A stretch of DNA of 64,000 nt from Oxalobacteraceae sp. CFBP 8761 (GTDB taxonomy: Bacteria > Pseudomonadota > Gammaproteobacteria > Burkholderiales > Burkholderiaceae_D), in the NCBI GenBank assembly GCA_014841595.1, contig JACYUE010000001.1, positions 1,166,996 through 1,230,995 of the forward strand. The letters run 5' to 3'. The notes under the pieces are model-generated. The model did no database searches. It was given only the letters and a program-made list of their open reading frames with translations, and was not told where the DNA came from. Positions 1 to 9,454 of the stretch are shown here, piece after piece. Each line of letters begins with the position of its first letter. Within the stretch, counting starts at the first letter, position 1. Position numbers and translations under genes: made by a program.

Positions 1-1518
1 TACGGCCGCGATGCGCAGGCCGAGGAAATCCTGAAGGAAGCGCTGCGCACGCATCCGGACCGTCATCCAGTGCGGTTGAAACTGCTCGAGATCTACGCCA
101 CGCGCAAGGATGCCCGCGCGTTCGAACTGCAGGCGCGCGAGCTGCATGCACTGACGAACGGGCAGGGCGACGACTGGGCACACGCCGCAGCGCTGGGCCT
201 GGGGATCGACCCGCAAAATCCGCTGTACGCGAACGCGGCGCCAGCCCCGGCGCACACGCCGTCGGCGCAGGAACGCAGCCAGCAGGCCATCCTGTCGCAG
301 CAGTACCAGGATGCGCTGCGTGCTGACGAGCCGGCAGCGGGCACCGACAGCAATGCGGGCGCCATCGCCGGCGCGGCCGCTGCCGGCGCCGTCGCTGCGG
401 CGTCTGCGATTTCGCTGTCGAAGGACGATGCGGACCGCACCGCGGCGCCGCAAGCCGAGCCGGTGGCTGCGCCACGCACTGACGACAACACGCTCGACTT
501 CGACCTTGGCGGATTGACGTTCGAGCCGGTGACCGATGCCGAACGCGCGGCGCCTGCGCCAACCTCGGCGCCTGCAAGCCGGCCCGACCCGGACGCCACG
601 GCCGTACCCGACCTCGACTTCGACATGCTGCCGCCGGCAGCGGCGGCAGGCAAGCCTGAGTCCACGCTGTCGACCGACGTCAACGATCTCGAATTCGACA
701 TGGACTTCGATGCGCCGCCTGCCGGGCAACCGGCTCAGGCAACTGCGGCCACTCCGGCCGATGCACGCGACGACTTCTCGCTCGACCTGACGCCACAGCC
801 GCAAGTGCAGGCCACCCCGGTCGACATGGCCGGTCTGGCCAAGGACTTCGACGGTTTGCCGTCGCTGCCGGCCAGCCCGTCGCAACCGGCGGCCGCCACT
901 GCGACGCCGAGCGATCCGCTGTTCGACCTCGACTCGATGGACTTTGGCGCACCGGTCACACCGGCGACGCCAGCCCCCGTGAACGATCCGCTGCCTGCCG
1001 TGCGCGCTTCCTCGAACGCGAATGCGTCAGAAGACCCGCTGTTCGACCTGGACGCGATGGACTTCGGCGTGCCGGCCGAGCCGCGCGCGTCTGGCGGCGC
1101 CGAACCGAAAGACTTCGCGGCGCGCCAGGACGATCCGTTCGACATGTTCGACCTGCCGGATACTCCGGCGCCAGTACCGGCGCCCGAAGAGCTGTCGTTG
1201 CCGCCGCTGCCCGATGCGCCGACGCCGCAGCGCACCTCGCTCGACGCGCTCGACTTCGATCTGGATCTGCCGGCATCGGCGACGGCCAATGCGCCGACGC
1301 CAGCGGCGTTCGATGCTGACCCGGTCGATGACATGGCTGCAGCGCCGGCGCCGCTCTCGCCCGAGCACATGGAAATGGAAACCAAGCTCGATCTGGCCGT
1401 GGCCTACCAGGAAATCGGCGACAAGGAAGGCGCACGCGAACTGCTCGATGAAGTCATCAAGGGCGGCAGCACCGAGCAGGTTGGCCGTGCCAGCGCGATG
1501 CGAGAGCTGCTGGCGTGA
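1..1518 (+). CDS. fimV: FimV-family protein, C-terminal part (5' end outside window)
   Basis: The reading frame is open from base 1, so the N-terminal LysM/periplasmic part lies upstream. What is visible is the cytoplasmic half: a TPR-like start (residues such as LKLLEIYATRKDARAFE), a membrane-like alanine-rich segment, then a long acidic, proline-rich linker with repeated FDLDxMDFG and LDFDL motifs. It ends in the conserved FimV C-terminal domain (ETKLDLAVAYQEIGDKEGAR, then GRASAMRELLA). FimV is an inner-membrane peptidoglycan-binding hub for type IV pili and polar organisation. Position directly before truA and trpF is the usual beta/gammaproteobacterial order. Its stop overlaps the truA start by 4 nt, so translation is probably coupled. 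Confidence 0.93.
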   Translation, partial: YGRDAQAEEILKEALRTHPDRHPVRLKLLEIYATRKDARAFELQARELHALTNGQGDDWAHAAALGLGIDPQNPLYANAAPAPAHTPSAQERSQQAILSQQYQDALRADEPAAGTDSNAGAIAGAAAAGAVAAASAISLSKDDADRTAAPQAEPVAAPRTDDNTLDFDLGGLTFEPVTDAERAAPAPTSAPASRPDPDATAVPDLDFDMLPPAAAAGKPESTLSTDVNDLEFDMDFDAPPAGQPAQATAATPADARDDFSLDLTPQPQVQATPVDMAGLAKDFDGLPSLPASPSQPAAATATPSDPLFDLDSMDFGAPVTPATPAPVNDPLPAVRASSNANASEDPLFDLDAMDFGVPAEPRASGGAEPKDFAARQDDPFDMFDLPDTPAPVPAPEELSLPPLPDAPTPQRTSLDALDFDLDLPASATANAPTPAAFDADPVDDMAAAPAPLSPEHMEMETKLDLAVAYQEIGDKEGARELLDEVIKGGSTEQVGRASAMRELLA

Positions 1519-2315
1519 CGCGGATTGTTCTGGGTGTCCAGTACATCGGCACCGGTTGGAACGGCTACCAAAAACAGCCGGAGCGCAATACGGTCCAGGA
1601 CCGTCTTGAAATGGCGCTCGAGAAGTTCGCCTGCACGCCGCTGGCCACCACCTGTGCCGGCCGCACCGATACCGGTGTGCACGCGATCGAGCAGGTGGTC
1701 CATTTCGACACGGATCTGGTGCGCCCGACGCAGGCCTGGGTGCGCGGCGTGAACACCTTCCTGCCCGATTCGATTGTCGTGCGCTGGGCCAAGGAGGTGC
1801 CGCTGGGCGAGGACGGGCTGGAATTCCATGCCCGCTTCTCGGCCCGCTCGCGCACCTACCACTACGTGCTGTACAACCATCCGACGCCATCGGCGCTGCT
1901 GTCGAACCGTGCCGGCTGGATGTTCCGGCCGCTTGATGTCGAGCGCATGATCGACGCCGCGCGCCACCTGATCGGCACGCACGACTTCTCGGCGTTTCGC
2001 GCGTCGAGCTGCCAGGCCAAGACCCCGGTCAAGGACATGCACGAAGTGCGCATTGAGCGCCACGGCGACATCATCGTCTTCACGCTGCGTGCCAGCGCCT
2101 TCCTGCATCACATGGTGCGCAATATCGTCGGCTCGCTCGTGTATGTCGGGCTGGGACGGCAAGAGCCGGACTGGATGCATGAGGTGCTCGAGAGCCGCTC
2201 GCGCGACGTGGCCGCGCCGACCTTCATGCCCGACGGCCTGTATTTCGCGAAGATCGAGTACGATCCGATCTGGAAGCTGCCGCAGGAAGCGGTCGCGCCG
2301 CTGCCCTGGTTGTAA
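1515..2315 (+). CDS. truA: tRNA pseudouridine(38-40) synthase TruA
   Basis: 266 aa, GTG start overlapping the fimV stop (GTGA). TruA converts uridines 38-40 of the tRNA anticodon arm to pseudouridine. The catalytic motif AGRTDTGVHA is present with the nucleophilic Asp at residue 52, and the family tracts YNGxQ-like (GTGWNGYQKQP) and FLHHMVRNIVG near residue 200 are intact. Length is normal for the family. It is followed 8 nt later by trpF, consistent with one transcript from fimV onward. Confidence 0.97.
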   Translation: MTRIVLGVQYIGTGWNGYQKQPERNTVQDRLEMALEKFACTPLATTCAGRTDTGVHAIEQVVHFDTDLVRPTQAWVRGVNTFLPDSIVVRWAKEVPLGEDGLEFHARFSARSRTYHYVLYNHPTPSALLSNRAGWMFRPLDVERMIDAARHLIGTHDFSAFRASSCQAKTPVKDMHEVRIERHGDIIVFTLRASAFLHHMVRNIVGSLVYVGLGRQEPDWMHEVLESRSRDVAAPTFMPDGLYFAKIEYDPIWKLPQEAVAPLPWL

Positions 2316-2323
2316 GGATTTCC

Positions 2324-3031
2324 ATGCACCGTACCCGTATCAAAATCTGCGGTATCACCCGCGAAGAAGACCTGAGCGCCGCTGTCGCCGTGGGCGCCGA
2401 TGCTTTGGGCTTCGTGTTCTATCCGAAGAGCCCACGCTACGTGACGCCAGCGCGCGCGGGCGCCTTGTGCGCCGGCCTGTCGCCGTTTGTCAGCGGCGTC
2501 GCGCTGTTCGTCAATCCGACGCTCGCCGAGGTGCAGGAAGTCGCGGCGGCGATGCCGCTCGCCCTGATCCAGTTCCATGGCGATGAGACGGTCGAGCAGT
2601 GCGCCGCCATTGCGGCGGCCGTCCAGCGCCCGTTCATGCGCGCGTTTCGGGTCAAGCCTGACACGATCCCTGGCACGCTGCTAGAATGTGAGCTTGCATA
2701 CCGCACCGCCAGTCCGTGGTTTTCAAGCCTTCTGCTTGACACTTACGTGGACGCTTATGGCGGCGCAGGAAAGGTCTTCGATTGGTCTCTCATCCCAAAA
2801 GAGCTCGCGCCTCGGGTCGTTTTGAGTGGTGGCTTGAACGTACACAACACCACTGACGGTGTCGTACGCGTTCGGCCTTTTGCCGTCGACATCAGCAGTG
2901 GTGTCGAAGCCGCAAAAGGTATCAAGGACGCCCGCAAGATGGCCGCGTTTGTCGCGGCAGTGCGGGCAGCCGATGCCACTATTCATAGCGAGACATACCA
3001 TGCAGAACACCCCCTTCAAGGCAGCGCCTAA
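2324..3031 (+). CDS. trpF: Phosphoribosylanthranilate isomerase TrpF
   Basis: 235 aa TIM-barrel enzyme of tryptophan synthesis (N-(5-phosphoribosyl)anthranilate to CdRP). The KICGITR motif near the N terminus carries the catalytic Cys, and [15 protein letters not shown] carries the catalytic Asp and phosphate-binding loop. The [12 protein letters not shown] phosphate loop appears as SGGLNVHN. The 3' end overlaps the trpB start by 32 nt in another frame. From about base 2690 onward codon choice becomes visibly less GC-rich at third positions than in the first half, possibly a recombination tract. Confidence 0.96.
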   Translation: MHRTRIKICGITREEDLSAAVAVGADALGFVFYPKSPRYVTPARAGALCAGLSPFVSGVALFVNPTLAEVQEVAAAMPLALIQFHGDETVEQCAAIAAAVQRPFMRAFRVKPDTIPGTLLECELAYRTASPWFSSLLLDTYVDAYGGAGKVFDWSLIPKELAPRVVLSGGLNVHNTTDGVVRVRPFAVDISSGVEAAKGIKDARKMAAFVAAVRAADATIHSETYHAEHPLQGSA

Positions 3032-4253
3032 CGCCGCGCCGCTGTTCAAGACCCCCGATTACGCCCTGCCGAACGCGCAAGGGCACTTTGGCCCTTACGG
3101 CGGCTCGTTCGTCGCCGAGACGCTGACCCACGCGCTGGCCGAGCTGAGCGAAGCCTACGCAAAATACGCGCAAGATCCTGAATTTCTCGAAGAGTACCGC
3201 TACGAGCTGGCCCACTTCGTCGGCCGCCCGTCGCCCGTGTACCACGCGCGGCGCTGGTCCGAAATGGCCGGCGGCGCGCAGGTCTACCTCAAGCGTGAAG
3301 ACCTGAATCACACCGGCGCGCACAAGATCAACAACGTGATCGGCCAGGCACTGCTGGCGCGGCGCATGGGCAAGCCGCGCATCATCGCCGAAACCGGCGC
3401 CGGCCAGCACGGCGTGGCCACGGCCACCATCTGCGCGCGCTTCGGCCTGGAATGCGTGATCTACATGGGCAGCGAAGACGTCAAGCGCCAGGCCCAGAAC
3501 GTGTACCGCATGAAGCTTCTGGGCGCGACCGTGGTGCCGGTGGAATCGGGCTCCAAAACGCTCAAGGATGCGCTCAACGAAGCGATGCGCGACTGGGTCA
3601 CGAACATCGAAAACACGTTCTACATCATCGGCACCGTGGCCGGCCCGCACCCGTATCCGATGATGGTGCGCGACTTCCAGGCGGTGATCGGCGAAGAGTG
3701 CCGCGTGCAGATGCCGGCGATGACGGGGCGCCAGCCTGACTACGTCGTTGCCTGCATCGGTGGTGGCTCGAACGCGATGGGCATCTTCTATCCGTACATC
3801 GGCGAGCCGGGCGTCAAGCTGGTGGGCGTCGAGGCGGCGGGGGAGGGACTGGATTCGGGCAAGCACTCGGCCTCGCTGACCTCCGGCCTGCCAGGTGTGT
3901 TGCACGGTAACCGCACCTATCTGCTGCAGGACGAGAACGGGCAGATCATCGAGACGCATTCGGTGTCGGCGGGCCTGGATTATCCGGGCGTCGGGCCCGA
4001 GCACGCGTGGCTGAAGGACACGCTGCGCGCCGAGTACGTGTCGATCACGGACGATGAAGCGCTGCAGGCCTTCCACGATTGCTGCCGCATCGAAGGCATC
4101 ATCCCGGCACTGGAATCGTCGCATGCGATCGCGTATGCGGTGAAGCTGGCGGCGACGCTGCCGAAGGACCAGATCATCCTGGTCAATCTGTCGGGCCGCG
4201 GCGACAAGGACATGCATACGGTGGCGCAGCGGATGGGGCTTGATTTCGGCTGA
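3000..4253 (+). CDS. trpB: Tryptophan synthase beta chain
   Basis: 417 aa from the ATG at 3000; the frame is open further upstream inside trpF, but protein similarity begins at MQNTPFK and the family length is about 400 aa. The PLP lysine lies in [13 protein letters not shown], the glycine-rich phosphate loop is GGGSNAMG, and the [10 protein letters not shown] and [16 protein letters not shown] segments are intact. It condenses indole with serine and works as an alpha2-beta2 complex with TrpA, encoded 75 nt downstream. Confidence 0.97.
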   Translation: MQNTPFKAAPNAAPLFKTPDYALPNAQGHFGPYGGSFVAETLTHALAELSEAYAKYAQDPEFLEEYRYELAHFVGRPSPVYHARRWSEMAGGAQVYLKREDLNHTGAHKINNVIGQALLARRMGKPRIIAETGAGQHGVATATICARFGLECVIYMGSEDVKRQAQNVYRMKLLGATVVPVESGSKTLKDALNEAMRDWVTNIENTFYIIGTVAGPHPYPMMVRDFQAVIGEECRVQMPAMTGRQPDYVVACIGGGSNAMGIFYPYIGEPGVKLVGVEAAGEGLDSGKHSASLTSGLPGVLHGNRTYLLQDENGQIIETHSVSAGLDYPGVGPEHAWLKDTLRAEYVSITDDEALQAFHDCCRIEGIIPALESSHAIAYAVKLAATLPKDQIILVNLSGRGDKDMHTVAQRMGLDFG

Positions 4254-4276
4254 TGCCGGCGTCAACCATGCCATCC

Positions 4277-4296
4277 TGCCCCGGTCAGCCGGGGCA
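4277..4296 (+). terminator. Stem-loop between trpB and trpA
   Basis: TGCCCCGG and CCGGGGCA form a perfect 8-bp stem with a TCAG loop in the trpB-trpA gap. Only a weak T-rich tract (CCTTTT) follows 6 nt later, so it may be an mRNA-stabilising or partially terminating hairpin rather than a real operon end. Confidence 0.35.
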
Positions 4297-4328
4297 TTCG
4301 CCTTTTCCGATTACCAGAGGAACCCAGC

Positions 4329-5129
4329 ATGTCCCGCATCGAACAGACTTTTACCGCACTTAAAGCGGACAACAAGACCGCGCTCGTCACCTTCATCACC
4401 GCGGGCGACCCGGGCCCCGAACTGACCGTCCCGCTGATGCACGCACTGGTGGAGGGCGGCGCCAACGTCCTCGAACTGGGCGTGCCATTTTCGGACCCGA
4501 TGGCCGAAGGCCCGGTCATCCAGCGTGCCTGCGAGCGCGCGCTGAAATTCAACGTCGGCCTGAAGGACGTATTCGGCTTCGTGCGCGAATTTCGCAAGAA
4601 CGACCCCGACACGCCGGTCGTCCTGATGGGGTACGCCAACCCGATCGAGCGCATCGGCCAGACCGAATTCATCCGCTGCGCCAAAGAGGCGGGCGCTGAC
4701 GGCGCGATCGTCGTCGACTACCCGCCCGAAGAATGCGCCGCATTTGCAACCGCCATGCGCGACAACGGCTTGGACCTGATTTTCCTGCTTGCGCCGACGT
4801 CGACCACGGAGCGCGTCAAGCAAGTGGCCCAGTACGGTGGCGGCTTCAGCTACTACGTCTCGCTGAAAGGCGTAACGGGCGCCGGCACCATCGACACCGC
4901 CGACGTCGCCCGCCGCGTGGCTGCGATCCGTGAACACGTCAAGCTGCCGATCGGCGTGGGCTTCGGCATCCGCGACGGCGCCACGGCGAGAGCCGTCGCC
5001 GAAGTGGCCGACGCCGTCGTGATCGGCAGCCGCATCATCCAGGAAATCGAAAACAGCCCGCCAGACCAGGCCGTCGACGCCGTCCGCACCTTCACCGCCA
5101 CCATCCGAACCGCCCTCGACGCCCGCTAA
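4329..5129 (+). CDS. trpA: Tryptophan synthase alpha chain
   Basis: 266 aa TIM barrel that cleaves indole-3-glycerol phosphate and channels indole to TrpB. The catalytic Glu and Asp sit in [18 protein letters not shown], and the phosphate loop appears as [13 protein letters not shown] and VIGSRIIQ. The start ATG follows an AGAGGAACCCAGC ribosome-binding region. It is the last trp gene before the repeat-filled gap, so the operon may end here. Confidence 0.97.
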   Translation: MSRIEQTFTALKADNKTALVTFITAGDPGPELTVPLMHALVEGGANVLELGVPFSDPMAEGPVIQRACERALKFNVGLKDVFGFVREFRKNDPDTPVVLMGYANPIERIGQTEFIRCAKEAGADGAIVVDYPPEECAAFATAMRDNGLDLIFLLAPTSTTERVKQVAQYGGGFSYYVSLKGVTGAGTIDTADVARRVAAIREHVKLPIGVGFGIRDGATARAVAEVADAVVIGSRIIQEIENSPPDQAVDAVRTFTATIRTALDAR

Positions 5130-5145
5130 CCCGCCACCGTCATAT

Positions 5146-5222
5146 CAATGAGGGTCAGAGTCGAATTATTGAGCAATTTCTTCGGAAAATGTTGTCATTT
5201 AATTCGACTCTGACCCTCATTG
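5146..5222. repeat. REP-like inverted repeat pair, family A copy 1
   Basis: A 23-bp arm at 5146-5168, containing AGGGTCAGAGTCGAATT, is matched by its exact reverse complement at 5200-5222, with a 31-nt spacer. It lies just after trpA. The same core recurs four more times before accD, in both orientations. This is the layout of REP/BIME-type elements mobilised by REP-associated tyrosine transposases; that assignment is inference. Confidence 0.8.
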
Positions 5223-5248
5223 TGATTGCCTCTAGGCTCTTGCAATCC

Positions 5249-5282
5249 AATTAGGGTCAGAGTCGAATTGTTTGACAACTTT
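5249..5282 (+). repeat. REP-like unit, family A copy 2 (single, forward)
   Basis: AATTAGGGTCAGAGTCGAAT followed by TGTTTGACAACTTT. This is the full roughly 34-bp unit shared with the copies at 5760 and 5947 (reverse). No inverted partner adjoins it. Confidence 0.8.
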
Positions 5283-5451
5283 TTGGCGATTGCCTGGCAA
5301 ATCTTTTTAATATCCGGTTGCGATGGTTATGGCCAATGGGTTTATTACATGCGTACTGCCATATCTCTCCTGCTGATTGCGCCAGCTTAAAGCTTTTTCA
5401 TTTTTCCTCAGTAAATTGATCTCTCCGTAGCGCAACCTGAGGGAGTGTCCA

Positions 5452-5736
5452 ATGAAAAAGCGTGTCAAGCACATTGCAGTTGCCCAGTTTGGAAAGATGT
5501 TGGCGGCAGTTTATTTCATCGCCATGCTCCCAGTGCTGGCGATCGTTCTCCTCGCCATGTTGACGGGCGCGGAGATGCCGCCTATCGGGGCCGGCGTGGT
5601 CATTCTGGTTGCCATTGCGTATATCGTCAGCATCTATTTGGCAGGAATGCTGAGTGCATGGATCTATAACATCGTGGCTGCACGCTTGGGAGGCGTTGAA
5701 TACACCGTCAACGACATCGCTTCGCCAGCGAAATAA
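5452..5736 (+). CDS. Small two-TM membrane protein (DUF3566-like)
   Basis: 94 aa, ATG start with a GGGAG ribosome-binding site 6-7 nt upstream. A basic N terminus (MKKRVKHIAV) is followed by two hydrophobic segments at about residues 17-37 and 45-70, then a short polar tail. The C-terminal stretch AWIYNIVAARLGGVEY resembles the end of DUF3566-like small membrane proteins, where a YNxxAxxxGGxE tract follows the last helix. No function is known to me. The gene is enclosed by REP-like repeats on both sides, between trpA and accD. Confidence 0.65.
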   Translation: MKKRVKHIAVAQFGKMLAAVYFIAMLPVLAIVLLAMLTGAEMPPIGAGVVILVAIAYIVSIYLAGMLSAWIYNIVAARLGGVEYTVNDIASPAK

Positions 5737-5759
5737 TCGCCAACATTGCCGCGTAAATA

Positions 5760-5829
5760 AATTAGGGTCAGAGTCGAATTGTTTGACAACTTTGGGGAAT
5801 TGCCCAATAAGTCGACTCTGACCCTAATT
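5760..5829. repeat. REP-like inverted repeat pair, family A copy 3
   Basis: AATTAGGGTCAGAGTCGA at 5760-5777 and its exact reverse complement at 5812-5829, with a 34-nt spacer that begins with the family extension ATTGTTTGACAACTTT. It starts 24 nt after the stop of the small membrane-protein gene and could act as a 3' hairpin for it. Confidence 0.8.
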
Positions 5830-5860
5830 GTTGGGAAATTGATTATTTAGCTCATCAACG

Positions 5861-5877
5861 TGACTCTGTCCCTCATT
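5861..5877 (-). repeat. Degenerate half-copy of REP-like family A
   Basis: TGACTCTGTCCCTCATT differs at few positions from the reverse core GACTCTGACCCTCATT. It is a decayed reverse-orientation arm between two better copies. Confidence 0.55.
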
Positions 5878-5946
5878 TTGCTTTGGAGATCAAACTCGGC
5901 GTTCATTCAGCCGAGGATCGGTGCTATTTATTGGGAAATTATCGAA

Positions 5947-5978
5947 AGTTGTCAAACAATTCGACTCTGACCCTCATT
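5947..5978 (-). repeat. REP-like unit, family A copy 5 (single, reverse)
   Basis: AGTTGTCAAACAATTCGACT continuing to CTGACCCTCATT is the reverse complement of the roughly 34-bp unit seen at 5249 and 5760. It is the last copy before accD. Confidence 0.8.
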
Positions 5979-6056
5979 GTTTGGTGGTGGTGGCCGTGGG
6001 CGCGGGGCGGTGGCGACGTGTGATGTTTTGTTGGCAATATTGGTGGCTTGCTACGA

Positions 6057-6086
6057 TTCGACAAGCTGCCTCCGAGCGGCTACACT
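6057..6086 (+). promoter_or_regulatory. Candidate sigma-70 promoter for accD
   Basis: TTCGAC (6057-6062), an 18-nt spacer and TACACT (6081-6086) lie 37 nt upstream of the accD start. The repeat island separates accD from trpA, so an own promoter is expected. The match is moderate and unproven. Confidence 0.35.
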
Positions 6087-6122
6087 ACGCCCCACTGTAA
6101 GATTTGCCGCAAAGGAGAGAAT

Positions 6123-6995
6123 ATGAGTTGGTTGGAAAAACTGCTGCCCCCTCGGATCCAGCGCTCCGATGCCGCTAACCGCAAGACCATGCCCGAGGGC
6201 CTCTGGGTCAAGTGTCCGTCGTGCGAGTCGGTGCTGTACCGGGCGGATATCGAGTCCAACCTGCACGTGTGCCCGAAGTGCTCCCATCACATGCGCATCC
6301 GTGCCCGCGCGCGTCTGGATGCGCTGCTCGACGAAGGCGGCCGCTACGACATTGGCCAGGAGACGTTGCCAGTCGACACCCTGAAGTTCAAGGACAGCAA
6401 GAAGTATCCGGACCGCCTCAAGGCGGCGATGGAAGCCACCGGCGAGACCGATGCGCTGATCGTCCAGGGCGGCTCGATCATGAGCTTGCCGGTGGTCGTG
6501 GCCTGCTTCGAATTCGAATTCATGGGTGGCTCGATGGGCTCGGTGGTCGGTGAGCGGTTTGTCCGCGGCGCGCAGGTTGCGCTCGAGCAGAAGGTGCCGT
6601 TCATTTGCATTACCGCCACTGGTGGCGCGCGCATGCAAGAGGGTTTGCTGTCGCTGATGCAGATGGCCAAGACCACCGCGATGCTGACCAAGCTGTCCGA
6701 GAAGAAGCTGCCGTTCATCAGCGTGCTGACCGACCCAACGATGGGCGGTGTCTCGGCCTCGTTCGCCTTCATGGGCGACGTGGTCATCGCTGAGCCGAAG
6801 GCCCTGATCGGCTTTGCCGGCCCGCGTGTCATCGAGAACACGGTGCGTGAGAAATTGCCGGAAGGCTTCCAGCGCGCCGAGTTCCTGGTCCAGAAGGGCG
6901 CCGTTGACATGATCGTCGATCGTCGCAAGATGCGCGAAGAAATTGCGCGTCTGCTGGCCCTGCTGCAAAACCAGGCGACCGAAGTGCTGGCCTGA
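6123..6995 (+). CDS. accD: Acetyl-CoA carboxylase carboxyltransferase subunit beta
   Basis: 290 aa from the ATG at 6123, preceded by AAAGGAGAGAAT; the frame extends upstream but this start begins with the family-typical [11 protein letters not shown] four-Cys zinc ribbon (CPSC at residues 36-39 and CPKC at 55-58) precedes the carboxyltransferase core with GGARMQEG and GGVSASFA. It forms the transcarboxylase with AccA and makes malonyl-CoA, the first step of fatty acid synthesis. Confidence 0.97.
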   Translation: MSWLEKLLPPRIQRSDAANRKTMPEGLWVKCPSCESVLYRADIESNLHVCPKCSHHMRIRARARLDALLDEGGRYDIGQETLPVDTLKFKDSKKYPDRLKAAMEATGETDALIVQGGSIMSLPVVVACFEFEFMGGSMGSVVGERFVRGAQVALEQKVPFICITATGGARMQEGLLSLMQMAKTTAMLTKLSEKKLPFISVLTDPTMGGVSASFAFMGDVVIAEPKALIGFAGPRVIENTVREKLPEGFQRAEFLVQKGAVDMIVDRRKMREEIARLLALLQNQATEVLA

Positions 6996-7068
6996 TCGAT
7001 CCAAAGGCCGCCGCGAGGGCAACCCGCGAACATGATCGCCAGGGGCGACCGGCGCGGGCATGCCAGAC

Positions 7069-7093
7069 GGCGGCCCCCGCGGCCGCCTTTTTT
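7069..7093 (+). terminator. Rho-independent terminator after accD
   Basis: GGCGGCC and GGCCGCC form a 7-bp stem with loop CCCGC, directly followed by T6. It lies between accD and folC, 42 nt before the folC start, so read-through or partial termination is likely. Confidence 0.65.
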
Positions 7094-7134
7094 ATTTCCC
7101 GTATCGCCCGCCGAATCCCTCTTTTCTGAGCACC

Positions 7135-8433
7135 ATGTCCCCACTTCCGACTACCTTGCCCGACTGGCTCGCGCTGCTCGAATCGCGTCATGCCGAAACC
7201 CATATCGACATGGGCCTGGACCGCGTCCGCGCCGTCAAGGAACGCCTGCAGCTGGCGTTCTCGTGTCCCGTGATCATGGTGGCGGGCACCAATGGCAAGG
7301 GCTCGACCTGTGCAATGCTCGAGTCGGTGTTGCTGCAGTCCGGCTACCGCGTCGGCCTCTACATCAAGCCGCATTTTCTCGATTTCAACGAGCGCGCCCG
7401 CATCAATGGCGAGATGGCCTCCGATGATGTGTTGATCGCCGCCTTCAACGCCGTCGAAGCCGCGCGCGGGGAGATTGACCTCACGTACTTCGAGTTCACC
7501 ACGCTGGCCATTGCGCACCTGCTGTCGACCAGCGAGATCGATGTCGCCATCCTCGAAGTCGGCCTGGGCGGGCGACTCGATGCCGTCAACGTGATCGATG
7601 CCGACGTGTCGATCGTCACCAGCATCGACATCGACCACACGGCCTATTTGGGCGACACACGCGAAAAAATCGGCTTCGAGAAAGCCGGCATCTTCCGCGC
7701 GGGAAAAACCGCCATCTGCAGCGACCCGGTGCCGCCCCAGTCGCTGATCGATCATGCGACCAGCATCGGCGCCGACCTGTGGCTGCTGGGCCGCGACTTC
7801 AACTACCAGGGTGACCAGCAGCAGTGGAGCTTCGCAGGCCGCACCGGCCGCCGCAATTCGCTGGCCTATCCGGCCCTGCGTGGCGCCAACCAGTTGCTCA
7901 ATGCGTCCGCGGCACTGGCGGCCCTCGAGGCGCTGCGCATGACCTTGCCGTGCGGCGCCCAGGAAACCCGCGCCGGCCTCGCAATGGTCGAGCTGCCGGG
8001 CCGCTTCCAGGTGCTGGCCGGCCGGCCGACCCAGGTCCTGGACGTGGCCCACAATCCGCACGCCGCCGCGACGCTCGCGCAGAACCTCGGCAATATGGGC
8101 TTTCACCGCTTCACGTACGCGGTGTTCGGCATCATGGACGACAAGGACATCGACGCTGTGATCGCGCCGATGGCATCGGTGATCGATCACTGGTGCGTCA
8201 CGCGCCTCGATTCTCCGCGCTCGGCCGACCCTGCGGCACTGGCCGACAAGATCGCTGAATTGAAGCCAGCGGGCGCGAAAGCGGGCGATTTTTCGGTCAC
8301 CACCTTCGATTCGCCCGCCGACGCTTATGCGAATGCGCTGAGCCGGGTTGAGGAGAATGATAGAATTGTGGTCTTTGGTTCGTTCTACACGGTTGCCGGC
8401 GTGATGGCGGCCCGTAAATCCTCACTACACTGA
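7135..8433 (+). CDS. folC: Bifunctional dihydrofolate synthase/folylpolyglutamate synthase
   Basis: 432 aa from the ATG at 7135. Mur-ligase fold: the P-loop GTNGKGST is at about residues 49-56, EVGLGGRLDAVNV follows, and the ligase C-terminal domain starts near residue 290 (DVAHNPHAA). It adds glutamate to dihydropteroate and to tetrahydrofolate. Placement between accD and dedD is conserved in this group. Confidence 0.96.
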   Translation: MSPLPTTLPDWLALLESRHAETHIDMGLDRVRAVKERLQLAFSCPVIMVAGTNGKGSTCAMLESVLLQSGYRVGLYIKPHFLDFNERARINGEMASDDVLIAAFNAVEAARGEIDLTYFEFTTLAIAHLLSTSEIDVAILEVGLGGRLDAVNVIDADVSIVTSIDIDHTAYLGDTREKIGFEKAGIFRAGKTAICSDPVPPQSLIDHATSIGADLWLLGRDFNYQGDQQQWSFAGRTGRRNSLAYPALRGANQLLNASAALAALEALRMTLPCGAQETRAGLAMVELPGRFQVLAGRPTQVLDVAHNPHAAATLAQNLGNMGFHRFTYAVFGIMDDKDIDAVIAPMASVIDHWCVTRLDSPRSADPAALADKIAELKPAGAKAGDFSVTTFDSPADAYANALSRVEENDRIVVFGSFYTVAGVMAARKSSLH

Positions 8434-8445
8434 TACCTCAATCGC

Positions 8446-9441
8446 ATGGGCTTGTTCTCGTTCGGCACTAAAAACAAGCAAGAAACTGTTCGCGACAGCG
8501 GTCACTTCGTCAAGGACGACGAGGCCGCTTACACCGAGCGCGCACGCTCCAAGCGTGCCAGCTCGGCCGGTGAGGGCGGTCGCCGCTCGAGCCGTGGCGA
8601 TCCGATCCTGCCCGAGAAAAAACGCGCGCGCCGCCGCCTGGTCGGCGCCATTGCGCTGGTCCTGGCCGCCGTCGTGGCCCTGCCAATGCTGCTCGATTCC
8701 GAGCCCAAGCCGCTGGCCACCGACATCGCGATCCACATCCCCGACAAGGACAAGGCTGCGCCGCTGCCGGTGCCGTCCGAGCAGGTTGCGCCAACGGCCA
8801 GCGTCGACAGCGACGAAGAGATCATCGATCCAGTCCCGGCGCCACCGGCCGGCACGCGTACGCCGCCGGTCGCCGTGGCCGCAGCGCCAGTGGCCAGCGA
8901 GGTGCCGCCAATGCGCATGCTCGAGCCAGCCAAGCCGGCCGAGACCGCCAAGCCAGTCGAGACCGTCAAGCCAAAGCCTGAAGCCAAGCCAAAGGCCGAA
9001 CCCGACGCCAAGCCGGTGACGAAGTCTGAACCCGTCAAGACCGAGAAAAAGCCTGAGCCCGAGAAAAAGCCGGTCAAGGTCGCCGAGAAAGCCGCCGAGT
9101 CGCATCCGAAAGCCGAGCACGTCACCAAGCCGGCCCGTCCGGACGACGCCGCCCGCGCCATCGCGATCCTCGAGGACAAGCCAGCCGCCAAGGCCGAGCC
9201 GAAGACGGTCAAGGCCGAAGGCCCGGCGCCGCGCTTCGTAGTGCAGGTTGCCGCGCTGGCCAGCCAGGAAAAAGTCACCGAGTTGCAAAGCCGCCTGCGC
9301 GCTGCCGGCGTTGCCTCGTTCACCCAGAAGTCTGGCGAACTGATCCGCGTGCGGGTCGGCCCGTTCAGCAAGGAAGAAGCAGAGAAAGTGCGCGCCAAAC
9401 TGAGCGGCATCGGTCTGTCCGGCTCGATGGTGCCGCTCTGA
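8446..9441 (+). CDS. dedD: SPOR-domain cell-division protein, DedD-like
   Basis: 331 aa, starting 12 nt after folC. A basic cytoplasmic segment is followed by one TM helix at about residues 66-82 and a long periplasmic linker rich in Pro, Lys, Ala and Glu, with KPKPEAKPKAEP-type repeats. A C-terminal SPOR domain covers about residues 262-331 (FVVQVAALASQEKVTELQSR, then VRVGPFSKEEAEKVRAKL). SPOR domains bind denuded septal peptidoglycan. The folC-dedD-cvpA-purF order supports DedD. Confidence 0.88.
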   Translation: MGLFSFGTKNKQETVRDSGHFVKDDEAAYTERARSKRASSAGEGGRRSSRGDPILPEKKRARRRLVGAIALVLAAVVALPMLLDSEPKPLATDIAIHIPDKDKAAPLPVPSEQVAPTASVDSDEEIIDPVPAPPAGTRTPPVAVAAAPVASEVPPMRMLEPAKPAETAKPVETVKPKPEAKPKAEPDAKPVTKSEPVKTEKKPEPEKKPVKVAEKAAESHPKAEHVTKPARPDDAARAIAILEDKPAAKAEPKTVKAEGPAPRFVVQVAALASQEKVTELQSRLRAAGVASFTQKSGELIRVRVGPFSKEEAEKVRAKLSGIGLSGSMVPL

Positions 9442-9454
9442 TCCTCGCTGCCGC

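Noticed and set aside
5146..5978. CRISPR array
   Set aside because: Repeats are in both orientations with irregular spacing, and no cas genes are near; they are REP-like palindromes.
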